Below, one piece after another: positions 7,941 to 16,245 of a stretch of 64,000 nucleotides of DNA (positions are counted from its first letter, which is position 1; every line of letters begins with the position of its first letter). This stretch comes from an uncultured Lentisphaerota bacterium. Lineage in GTDB: Bacteria; Verrucomicrobiota; Lentisphaeria; Oligosphaerales; CAITYL01. The notes under the pieces are model-generated. The model was given only the letters and a program-made list of their open reading frames with translations. It was not told the DNA's origin and made no database searches. Made by a program: the position numbers and the translations under genes. Location of the stretch: NCBI GenBank assembly GCA_903921725.1, contig CAIXRA010000072.1, positions 62,001 through 126,000 of the forward strand, given 5' to 3'.

Positions 7941-8924
7941 TTACTTGCAGCCGCAGGAGCAGCCGCAGCCGCTCTTCTTGCTGAGGGCCGCGCGGACCTC
8001 GTCGAGCTTGCCGGCGGAACCGAGCTTGACGTTCTTGGCGGCGATGAACTTGGCGTACTCGGTCATGAAGATCTTGCCGGGCGGACGGAGGTCGAAGACT
8101 TCCGGCTTGTCGCGGAACATCTCGCGGTGGACGCGGCACCAGACCAGGCGGCCGTCGGTGTCGATGTTAATCTTGGTGACGCCGAGTTCGGCGGCCTTCG
8201 CGAACTGGTCGGCGTCGACGCCCTTGGCGCCCTTCATGTTGCCGCCGGCCGCGTTGATGCGGGCGACTTCATCCTGCGGGACGGAGCTGGAGCCGTGCAT
8301 GACCAGCGGGAAGCCGGGGACCTTGGCCTGGATCTGGGCGAGCACGTCGAAGCGCAGCCCCTGGGTGCCGGTGAACTTGAAGGCGCCGTGGGAGGTGCCG
8401 ATGGCGCAGGCGAGGGCGTCGACGCCGGTGGCGTCCACGAAGCGCTTCACGTCGTCGGGGTTCGTCAGCTTCGCGTGGGCCTCGTCGACGGAGACATGCT
8501 CCTCGACGCCGCCGAGCTGGCCGAGTTCGGCTTCAACGGCGATCCCCTTGGCGTGGGCCAGTTCCGTCACCAGCTTGGTGATGCGGACGTTTTCCTCGAA
8601 CGACTCGTGGCTGGCGTCGATCATGACGGAGCTGTAGAAGCCGGAGTTGATGCAGTCGATGCAGGTTTTCTCGTCGCCATGGTCGAGATGGACGGCGAAG
8701 ACGGCTTCCGGGAAGATCTGCTCGGCGGCCTTGACGATCGCCTCAAGCATCAGCTTGTGGGTGTAGTCGCGGGCGCCCTTGGAGAGCTGGATGATGAACG
8801 GCGCCTTGCTGTCGACGCAGCCGCGGAACAGCCCCATGCACTGTTCCATGTTGTTGATGTTATAGGCGCCGACGGCATACTTGCCGTACGCCAGCTTGAA
8901 GAGATCCTTGGTGGTGACGATCAT
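7941..8924 (-). CDS. fba: Class II fructose-bisphosphate aldolase
   Basis: MIVTTKDLFKLAYGKYAVGAYNINNMEQ...VHLDHGDE...GVDALACAIGTSHGAFKF...LVMHGSSSVP...GVTKINIDTDGRL; class II aldolase motifs. Confidence 0.95.
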   Translation of the reverse strand: MIVTTKDLFKLAYGKYAVGAYNINNMEQCMGLFRGCVDSKAPFIIQLSKGARDYTHKLMLEAIVKAAEQIFPEAVFAVHLDHGDEKTCIDCINSGFYSSVMIDASHESFEENVRITKLVTELAHAKGIAVEAELGQLGGVEEHVSVDEAHAKLTNPDDVKRFVDATGVDALACAIGTSHGAFKFTGTQGLRFDVLAQIQAKVPGFPLVMHGSSSVPQDEVARINAAGGNMKGAKGVDADQFAKAAELGVTKINIDTDGRLVWCRVHREMFRDKPEVFDLRPPGKIFMTEYAKFIAAKNVKLGSAGKLDEVRAALSKKSGCGCSCGCK

Positions 8925-8994
8925 CGCGTGGCCTTTCCATTACGGTTCAGCACCGGCGCCATGATTTCACCGCAAAATCACATGCTCCGGGTGC

Positions 8995-9023
8995 TTGAAA
9001 AGCGGTACAAGGGACAATACTAT
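8995..9023 (+). promoter_or_regulatory. Sigma70-like promoter (TTGAAA - 17 nt - TACTAT) for the Ser/Thr kinase gene
   Basis: TTGAAA 8995-9000, TACTAT 9018-9023; supports a GTG start at 9078 rather than the long upstream ORF extension. Confidence 0.5.
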
Positions 9024-9077
9024 AACGTCATTCATAAAATTCTCGAACCGGAGCCAAAAAAGAAGTCGAGGTTCACT

Positions 9078-11543
9078 GTGCGTTTTCAATGTCCGCATTG
9101 CCTTGGAATCGTCGCCATTGAGGACGAGGAGGCCGGTCAGGCCGTGGCCTGCGGCCAGTGCACCCGCGTGGTCGTGGTGCCCGCCACCCGTGTGTCGCCC
9201 GGCTCGGTCATCGGCGACTTCGTGCTGGACAAGAAGCTCGGCCAGGGCGGCGTCGGCGTGGTCTACCTCGCCCAGCAGCTCTCCCTGGACCGCAAGGCGG
9301 CGCTCAAGATCCTCAACCCCGAGTTCTCCCAGGACACCTCCTACGTCGCCGACTTCATCCGCGAAGCGCGCGCGGCGGCGCACCTAAACTATCCGGCCAT
9401 CGTCCAGGCTTACGCGGTGGGCGAGGAGGACGGGCTTTACTACTTCGCCATGGAATACGTCGAGGGCACCTCCCTCAAGCAGGTGCTGGCGCACAGCGGC
9501 CGCATCGTCGTGGAACGCTCGCTGCAGATCGCCAAGGAGATCAACGGCGCCCTCGAGTTCGCCTGGATCAACCAGAAGCTGGTTCACCGCGACATCAAGC
9601 CGGACAACATCATCCTCACCGACAACGGCCGGATCAAGCTCGCCGACCTCGGTCTCGCGCGCCGCGCCTCCGACATCCTGGAGGAGGCCTCCGACGAGGT
9701 GCAGGGCACGCCGCAGTACATCCCGCCCGAGGCGCTGCTCCAGAAGCCGCTCGACAACCGAAGCGACATCTACAGCCTGGGCGCCACGCTCTACCACACC
9801 GTCACCGGCCGTTTCCCGTTCCTCGCCGACACGCCGGCGGACATTGCGCGCAAGCACCTCACGGAGCGGCTCACGCCGCCGAAGTCGGTCGTGCCCGACC
9901 TGCCGGACAACGTCGCCAAGCTCATCGAGGTCATGATGGCGAAGCGGCCGGAACACCGCTACGCCAACTCCACGGAGCTGGCCAAGGATATCGCGCTCGT
10001 GCTCCAGGGCCGGATGCCGGAGCACCCGCTGCACATGGACTCGCAGAAACCCATCGCTCTCGACGGTGCCCCCCATCCGTCGGCGGACGCCAAGGCCGGC
10101 CGGAACAAGAAGCTGAGCATCACCCGCCGCCCGGGCGCGACCGTTCCGCCCTCCTCCGCCTCTTCCTCCTCCGCCCCATCCTCCTCCGCGCCGCGGCCCT
10201 CCATGAGAACGGGCCCTTCTGCCGGCTCTTCATCTTCCGCGCCCGCCGCCGCACCCAGGCCGCAGCAGGCGCCGAAAAAGAAGATGTCCGCCAAGAAGCT
10301 GATGCTTCTTTTCTTCTCCATCTCCCTTGGCGGCCTCGCCGCCCTCGGCGGCGTCATCGCCTGGAAATGGCACGAGAACAGCAAGCCGGCCGAGCAGAAA
10401 TTTTCCGAGGAGATGGCAAAGAAACTCCCCGGCCTGTTCTCCAAATACTGCCTCCTCCAGAGGGACGTCAAAAGCTGGGATCCGCAGCAGCCCGACCCGA
10501 AGGTGGCCGAGGCCGTGCTGGAGTACCGGAAATTCTTTGAGACCGCCTGCGGAGCCAAGCCGGATCCGGAGCGGAAAATGCTGGACAAGGTCCGCCTGAT
10601 GAGCGACTTCGCCGTCGAGGAAACCCTCTCCGCCTGGCGTCTGGGCAGGTACGAGGCCCAGAAGAAGGAGTGGCGCAACCAGCTGGCGCTGGAGGCGCAG
10701 CAGGAAAAGGCGGCGCAGGAACTCCAGGCCAAATTGGCCGAGGAGGCGCGGATCAAGGCGGCGGCGGATGAAAAACGTGCGGCGGCGGAGGCCGCGGTGG
10801 CCGCCAGGCAACAGGCATTCGAGGAACAGAAGGCTACCCTGCGGCGCGAAGCGGCCGAACTCGGACGCCAGGGCAATTTCGGCGATGCCGCCCAGAAGTT
10901 CGTCCTCATGGCGGGAAGCACCGAATTCCCCGCCATCGCCGGCTGGGCGAAGGCCAAGCGCGCCATGTACGAAAAGGCCGCGGAATGCCGCGACCAGCTT
11001 CTGGCGTCCAACGGTCGGCTGAAATCGGCGAAGTTCAGCATCCCCGGCATGACCGGAAAATGGTCGGTCGCCTCCATCAGCCCCAACGAGATTACTTTTG
11101 AAGGGAAGAGCTACAACAAGGACGGCGAAGAAGAGGTACGTTCGCAGGCAATCCCCCTCGCCACCGTCCAGCCCCTGCTGTTCGTGGAACTCGCCAAGCG
11201 CGTCTTCGGCAGGGTTGCGGATGATGCGCAGCACCAGTTCATGCTGGCCTGCTACATCCTCGCCCGCGGCGACGCCGACACGCTCACGCTCCAAACAGCC
11301 GCCGCCTATCTGGGCGCGGCGACCACCATCCCCGAGGCGGCCGACCTCCAGGCCGAAATCGAAAACCTCAAGCCCATTCTCCGGGAACTCCAGTTCGGCG
11401 AACTGCGCAAGGAAGTGCTGCTGCAGTCCGAAAAGGGGAAAAAGGCCGCGGCCAGGGCCTTGGCGGTGCGCCTGAAGGCGCTCTTCCCCGACCTCTACGC
11501 GGGCGTCGAAACGGAAATAGAGGATTCACTGAAGAGCAACTGA
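9078..11543 (+). CDS. Membrane Ser/Thr protein kinase (Hanks type) with N-terminal zinc ribbon
   Basis: VRFQCPHCLGIVAIEDEEAGQAVACGQC (zinc ribbon); LGQGGVGVVYLAQ, VHRDIKPDNI, LADLGLAR, APE-like PPEALL; TM KLMLLFFSISLGGLAALGGVIAW. Start (GTG 9078) inferred from promoter/RBS position. Confidence 0.92.
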   Translation: MRFQCPHCLGIVAIEDEEAGQAVACGQCTRVVVVPATRVSPGSVIGDFVLDKKLGQGGVGVVYLAQQLSLDRKAALKILNPEFSQDTSYVADFIREARAAAHLNYPAIVQAYAVGEEDGLYYFAMEYVEGTSLKQVLAHSGRIVVERSLQIAKEINGALEFAWINQKLVHRDIKPDNIILTDNGRIKLADLGLARRASDILEEASDEVQGTPQYIPPEALLQKPLDNRSDIYSLGATLYHTVTGRFPFLADTPADIARKHLTERLTPPKSVVPDLPDNVAKLIEVMMAKRPEHRYANSTELAKDIALVLQGRMPEHPLHMDSQKPIALDGAPHPSADAKAGRNKKLSITRRPGATVPPSSASSSSAPSSSAPRPSMRTGPSAGSSSSAPAAAPRPQQAPKKKMSAKKLMLLFFSISLGGLAALGGVIAWKWHENSKPAEQKFSEEMAKKLPGLFSKYCLLQRDVKSWDPQQPDPKVAEAVLEYRKFFETACGAKPDPERKMLDKVRLMSDFAVEETLSAWRLGRYEAQKKEWRNQLALEAQQEKAAQELQAKLAEEARIKAAADEKRAAAEAAVAARQQAFEEQKATLRREAAELGRQGNFGDAAQKFVLMAGSTEFPAIAGWAKAKRAMYEKAAECRDQLLASNGRLKSAKFSIPGMTGKWSVASISPNEITFEGKSYNKDGEEEVRSQAIPLATVQPLLFVELAKRVFGRVADDAQHQFMLACYILARGDADTLTLQTAAAYLGAATTIPEAADLQAEIENLKPILRELQFGELRKEVLLQSEKGKKAAARALAVRLKALFPDLYAGVETEIEDSLKSN

Positions 11544-11582
11544 CCGGACGCCGGCCCCCCGGCAGCCGTGTGGAGCCCCTGC

Positions 11583-12455
11583 ATGCGGTTCGTCCATATC
11601 TCGGACATCCACTCCAGTGTCATGCCCCGCAGCGCCGGGCCGTGGTTCGACAAGCGTGCGCTCGGCGCCCTTAACCACCTCCTCCGCCGGAAACGCCACG
11701 TCCGCATGGAGTATCTGGCCCGCGCCGTCACCCGCATCCGCAGCCTGGCCCCGGACTGGGTCGTCATCACCGGCGACCTCACCAGCATCGGTTCGCCCGA
11801 TGAGTTCGACCTCGTGCTGGAAAGCCTGCGCCCCCTGCGCGAAGGCCCCGCCGCCATCCCCTGCATCTTCGTCCCGGGCAACCACGACGCCTACGTCCGC
11901 AACCCCGCCGCCGACGCCGCGCTGCGCAAGGCCTTCGGCCTCCTCAACGGCGGGCGCTGGGAGATGGACGCGCTCCCAGTGGAGATCGAGTTTCCGTGTC
12001 TCAGTGTGTTCGTCCTCGATGAATGCCGCCCCACCCTGCCCTGGCTCTCCACCGGCCGGCTCACCCCCGCCGCCTGCGGGCAATTCCAGGCCTGGGCCAG
12101 CCGCTCCCGCCGGGAAAATGAGAAACGGCTGCTCATCGGCCACTACCCCTGCCGCCTCGCCGACGGCCGCCGCATCGACTGGCGCCGGCGCCTGGAGGAC
12201 GACCGCCTGATCCAGGCCGCCTTCGACGCCCGCCAGATTGACGCTGCCCTCTGCGGCCACTGCCACACCCCGTTCCTCCGCGCGGAAAGCGGCGGGGCAA
12301 TGGAAATCTGCGCCGGCGCCCTCACCGTCCACGGCCGGATCAACGTGCTCGACTTCTCGCCGCTTACCGGCCGCTTCTCCCAGTGCTGGGAGGATGTCTC
12401 GGGGAACGGCCACGCCCTCATCCCAATCGGCGCCGTCACCGCCGCGCCGGGATGA
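11583..12455 (+). CDS. Metallophosphoesterase
   Basis: MRFVHISDIHSS...WVVITGDLTS...FVPGNHD...LCGHCHTPF; calcineurin-like motifs. Confidence 0.93.
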   Translation: MRFVHISDIHSSVMPRSAGPWFDKRALGALNHLLRRKRHVRMEYLARAVTRIRSLAPDWVVITGDLTSIGSPDEFDLVLESLRPLREGPAAIPCIFVPGNHDAYVRNPAADAALRKAFGLLNGGRWEMDALPVEIEFPCLSVFVLDECRPTLPWLSTGRLTPAACGQFQAWASRSRRENEKRLLIGHYPCRLADGRRIDWRRRLEDDRLIQAAFDARQIDAALCGHCHTPFLRAESGGAMEICAGALTVHGRINVLDFSPLTGRFSQCWEDVSGNGHALIPIGAVTAAPG

Positions 12456-12525
12456 TGCCGCCGCAAACATCCCCGCCCGCCCCGGCGCCGTTTTTCATTT
12501 GGCGTTGGCTCGCTACATTCCCTAC

Positions 12526-14316
12526 ATGCCGATGTTCGTCTCCATTGACCAGAATTCGCATGTGCTCTGGGACACCGTGCCCAAGCTCGCCGCCCTCCTT
12601 CGCCACGGATTCGCCGGCACCCACTGCATCGAGGACATCGACGTCGCCTTCACCCGCCAGGGCGGCACGGGAGGGCGGGCATCCTGCCCGGCGCAGGCGG
12701 CAAAAGAACGTCCAACGCTCAACGCTCAACGTTCAACGTTCAAGCCGGCGAGCACGAGCGAAGACGGGACGGCGGGCGTCCCGCCCGGCGGCGACCTCGA
12801 ACTGGCCCCCGAATGCTACTACCGCAGCGGCAACTCCGACTGGGGCGCCGCCCTGTTCTACACGGAATTCCTCGGCCGCAACGCGCTGAACCCGCGCGAC
12901 CTCGAGCCGTACACCGGCCTCACCACCGCCAGCCTCGCGCGCAAGCTCAACCTGGGCGTGGACGAGTTCTACGCGCGCCACGCCGGCTCCGACAACTGGC
13001 AGCTCACCGGCTCCAGCTACGCGGGCGACGCGCAGCACCACCGCGTCATCGGCGACCTCTCCGTTGCGGAGACCGCGCCGTTCGTCCGCCGCCTCCTGGA
13101 ACGCGCCCTCGCCGACCTCGAGCACCGCTTCCCGGACGCCGCCGCCCGCGAACGCGTCCGCGCCTGGTACGCCGCGGAGTCCGCAACCGCCGAACGCCTC
13201 CTCGCCGGCATGCCGGAGGCGCACCTCACCGATTTCTACGCCGCCTGGCTCCGGAACTCGTTGCCGGATGCAAAGTTGCAGATTTCCCTGACCTCGGACC
13301 TGATGCGCCCGAACCCCGACTCCCCGCGCCTCCAGCTCCTCCGCCTTTTCCTGGCCGATTATCCCGTATGGTCCGGACATTACAACGCCGCCATCGCGGA
13401 AACCGCCTGCGGCCTGAAGCCGCTCGACACCGCCGCGGGCGAACTCCCGTTCTTCGCCGTCTTCGCAACGCCCGGCGCCCCATCCCCAAACACGCAACAC
13501 GCAACACGCAACGGGCAACGCCGTCTTTCCCGCACCGCCCTGACGCTCTCCCCCGGCGGCCGCCTCGTCGCCGGCGACCTCGCCTGGCCCGCCGCCCTGC
13601 CGTTCCCCGAACTGCTGGAGAAGATGCGCGCCAACGGCCTCGTCTGCATCTCCGGCAAGGCGCTCCTGCTCGTGCTCCAAGCGCGGCTGAAACCGGACGG
13701 CGCCCCGCTTGCGCTCCCGCACCTGGGTTCGCTCTACATGCCCGCCGCCCGGGCGTTCGAACGCCGCCTGCGCGCGGCCCGCCTGCTGCCCTGGCCCGCA
13801 CACCCCGTGCTGCGCGTGCGCTTCCACTTCTTGGAACAACTGAAACACATCCGGACCCGCATCCGCCTGCCCGAATACCTGCGCGACGCCGCCGGCGCCG
13901 AGATCCTTCCCGCCGACGAGTTCGCCGCGCGCCTGCCGGAACTCCGCGCCAACGCCGCCGCCGAACTCGAACAGGCCATGACCTCCGTCGGCCGCGACAC
14001 GCTCCGCGACGCCGCCTTCCCAGAGCATGCCTGGCGCATCCGCGAGCTCGACACCCGCCGCCGCGAACTGGCCCGCGACCCCGCCACCCGTCCGGAAGCC
14101 GCCGCGCTCTGGGATCAGCAGAAGGTGGAGGAGACGCGCCTGCTGGAGTCCATGGTCGGACGCCTCCTGCGCAACCTGCACGTCCTGAACGCCGGCTACT
14201 GGGATTCCCGCGGCGCCCTGCTCCCCTGGGCCGTCGCCCTCGGCGGCCGGGCGTTCTACGACAAGCTGCTGGACGAGGCGGAAATCACCGAGGAAAACGG
14301 GGCGGAGGGGCTATAG
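12526..14316 (+). CDS. Hypothetical protein interrupted by two low-complexity repeat insertions
   Basis: Long ORF with consistent coding character (MPMFVSIDQNSHVLWDTVPKLAALLRHGFAGTHCIEDIDVAF...); inserts GGTGGRASCPAQAAKERPTLNAQRSTF and NTQHATRNGQRR. Family not recognised. Confidence 0.75.
   Translation: MPMFVSIDQNSHVLWDTVPKLAALLRHGFAGTHCIEDIDVAFTRQGGTGGRASCPAQAAKERPTLNAQRSTFKPASTSEDGTAGVPPGGDLELAPECYYRSGNSDWGAALFYTEFLGRNALNPRDLEPYTGLTTASLARKLNLGVDEFYARHAGSDNWQLTGSSYAGDAQHHRVIGDLSVAETAPFVRRLLERALADLEHRFPDAAARERVRAWYAAESATAERLLAGMPEAHLTDFYAAWLRNSLPDAKLQISLTSDLMRPNPDSPRLQLLRLFLADYPVWSGHYNAAIAETACGLKPLDTAAGELPFFAVFATPGAPSPNTQHATRNGQRRLSRTALTLSPGGRLVAGDLAWPAALPFPELLEKMRANGLVCISGKALLLVLQARLKPDGAPLALPHLGSLYMPAARAFERRLRAARLLPWPAHPVLRVRFHFLEQLKHIRTRIRLPEYLRDAAGAEILPADEFAARLPELRANAAAELEQAMTSVGRDTLRDAAFPEHAWRIRELDTRRRELARDPATRPEAAALWDQQKVEETRLLESMVGRLLRNLHVLNAGYWDSRGALLPWAVALGGRAFYDKLLDEAEITEENGAEGL
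12713..12743. repeat. Heptamer tract CAACGYT x4 inside an ORF, flanked by hairpin-forming GGGCGGGCATCCTGCCCG / GGACGGCGGGCGTCC elements
   Basis: CAACGCT CAACGCT CAACGTT CAACGTT at 12713-12740. Confidence 0.93.
13491..13520. repeat. Heptamer tract CACGCAA x3 + CGGGCAA inside an ORF
   Basis: 13491-13518 read in 7-nt steps. Confidence 0.93.
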
Positions 14317-14400
14317 TCGATAGCCACCGATAGCCGTCGATAACCATCGATACCCATCGAGGGGAATCGGCGGCTTTCGACGGCCATCGACGGTTATCGA
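14311..14400. repeat. Nine-unit decamer array, consensus TANCCATCGA
   Basis: CGA/CGG recurs exactly every 10 nt from 14318 to 14400: ctatagtCGA tagccacCGA tagccgtCGA taaccatCGA tacccatCGA ggggaatCGG cggctttCGA cggccatCGA cggttatCGA. Confidence 0.95.
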
Positions 14401-14415
14401 AAGACATCCCAACCC

Positions 14416-15096
14416 ATGAGCAAACGAGCCCACATCCACCGCCACTACGAGCCGCGCGTCCGGCCGGAGCGCGAGAGCTTCGACATCCTCGACTGGGGCA
14501 GCGCCGGCGCGCAGCACGCCCGGTTCGCGGTTCTTGCACGCCTCATGCGCGGCCTTGCGGACTCCGCACAGGGCCGGCCCCTCCGCCTGCTCGACGCCGG
14601 CTGCGGCCTCGCCGACCTGCGCATCCACCTGCTGGCCAACGGCTTCACCGACGCCGATGCTCCCGCCGACGCGCAACAGGCAACACGCAGCACGGAACTC
14701 TCCGTCCCCCTCGCCTACATCGGCGTCGACATCACCCCCGGCATCCTCGCCGAGGCCCGCCGCCGCCAGCCGGACGCGCAGCTCCTGCTCGCCGACCTCT
14801 TCACGGAGGAACCGTTCCCGCCGCAAAGCTTTGACGTCGCGTTTGCCTCCGGCCTGTTCAACCTGAACCTCGGCAACAACGCGGCGTTCATCCGCAGCGG
14901 CGTCCCGCGCCTGTTCGGCCTCGCCTCGCGCCTGCTCGTCGTCAACTTCCTGCATGTGCGGACTCCGCACCGCTACGAGCACTGCCACTACGCGCATCCG
15001 GACGAGCTGCTGCACGAATTCCGCCCGCTGGCCGCCCGCGCCGAACTCATCGCCGACTACCTCCCCAACGACTTCACCCTCGCCCTCTGGCGGTGA
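14416..15096 (+). CDS. Class I SAM-dependent methyltransferase
   Basis: LRLLDAGCGLADLRIHLL (motif I), YIGVDITPGILAEARRR, FDVAFASGLFNL. Confidence 0.85.
   Translation: MSKRAHIHRHYEPRVRPERESFDILDWGSAGAQHARFAVLARLMRGLADSAQGRPLRLLDAGCGLADLRIHLLANGFTDADAPADAQQATRSTELSVPLAYIGVDITPGILAEARRRQPDAQLLLADLFTEEPFPPQSFDVAFASGLFNLNLGNNAAFIRSGVPRLFGLASRLLVVNFLHVRTPHRYEHCHYAHPDELLHEFRPLAARAELIADYLPNDFTLALWR
14672..14699. repeat. Degenerate heptamer tract CGCAACA GGCAACA CGCAGCA CGGAACT inside the methyltransferase ORF
   Basis: 14672-14699 read in 7-nt steps; encodes AQQATRSTEL. Confidence 0.8.
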
Positions 15097-15143
15097 ACGG
15101 CCCGCAGGCGCATGCCCCGCCGCCACCGGCTATAGTACGCTCC

Positions 15144-16244
15144 ATGACAACACCCGCCGCCATCCCGTCCATGCCCGCCGCGCCGCTTTCCCGGCGCCGT
15201 CTCGCCATCGCCCTTGCCGTGGCGGGCGTGTCGGACGTGCTTTCCGTGTGGCTTGAGTTCGCGCCGCCGCTCCAGTGGGCGCTGGACATCGTGACGGCGC
15301 TGGCGCTGTTCGGCATTCTCGGCCGCCAATGGCTGCTGCTGCCGGCGCTGATTTCCGAAGCGATTCCCGGCATCGCCGCCTTCCCCGCCTGGGTTCTTGT
15401 CGTACTGGCCATCGGCGTCACCGGAAACCGCGCCGCAGCGCCGCAGCCGGCCGCAGGAGCGGGGCCCGCGTCGCCGCCCCTGCTGGCGACCGGCGCGAAG
15501 ATCCTGGCGGGCGCACAGCTCGCGAAAGGGTTCATTCCGGGCTGCCTCTGGGCCGGGGCGACCGTCGCCATCGTCTTCATCCTGACCGCCGCCTTCCTGC
15601 TGCTACGGAGCTGCGAGGCGCCGGTCCGCCTCGTGGACAAGATCGGCAGCGGCCTACGCGGACTCTTCACGACCAACTACCGGGTTACGACCCTCGTCAC
15701 CAGCGCCATCGGCGAACTGCAGCACGAGTCGAAGATTGTCGTGCTCACCGCCAAGTTCCCCGTCACCATCACCAAAAGCTCCGCCAAGAGTTGGGAACTT
15801 CTCGGCCAAAGCCTCGACCTCGGCACCACCAGCGTCCAGATCACCGCGCTGGACAACCGGGCGCAATATGTCATCCCCACGGACGGCATCGGCTTCCGGC
15901 TGAACACCGACCCGCGCGAAATCATCGTGGAGATCCCGCCGCCCGTCTTGGACGAGACCATCATCGAAGTCCAAAGCAACCCGGACCGGATCGCCATCGT
16001 CACAGACGCCGGCTGGGCGCGGTCCCGCTTCCTTTCAGGCAAATCGTTGGAGGATGACATCCGGCGCGGGTTCCGCCCGATGGTGCTGCTGGAGGGCCGA
16101 CACCCGATTCGCCTGCAGATTGCCGCCGAACACGCCCGGAAGACCGTGGCCGACATGCTGACCGGACTGCTGAAGAAACACGGCCTGGCCATCCCCGTCC
16201 GCGTCGTCATCAAGGCCGCCCCCGCCGCGCAGGAGCTGCCGTAA
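15144..16244 (+). CDS. Membrane-anchored DUF4230-like protein
   Basis: N-terminal hydrophobic segments, then ELQHESKIVVLTAKFPVTITKSSAKSWELLGQSLDLGTTSVQI typical of DUF4230. Confidence 0.6.
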   Translation: MTTPAAIPSMPAAPLSRRRLAIALAVAGVSDVLSVWLEFAPPLQWALDIVTALALFGILGRQWLLLPALISEAIPGIAAFPAWVLVVLAIGVTGNRAAAPQPAAGAGPASPPLLATGAKILAGAQLAKGFIPGCLWAGATVAIVFILTAAFLLLRSCEAPVRLVDKIGSGLRGLFTTNYRVTTLVTSAIGELQHESKIVVLTAKFPVTITKSSAKSWELLGQSLDLGTTSVQITALDNRAQYVIPTDGIGFRLNTDPREIIVEIPPPVLDETIIEVQSNPDRIAIVTDAGWARSRFLSGKSLEDDIRRGFRPMVLLEGRHPIRLQIAAEHARKTVADMLTGLLKKHGLAIPVRVVIKAAPAAQELP

Positions 16245-16245
16245 C

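Noticed and set aside
7923-9077. N-terminal extension of the Ser/Thr kinase ORF
   Set aside because: Antisense to fba; a promoter-like sequence at 8995-9023 and the zinc ribbon start support a GTG start at 9078.
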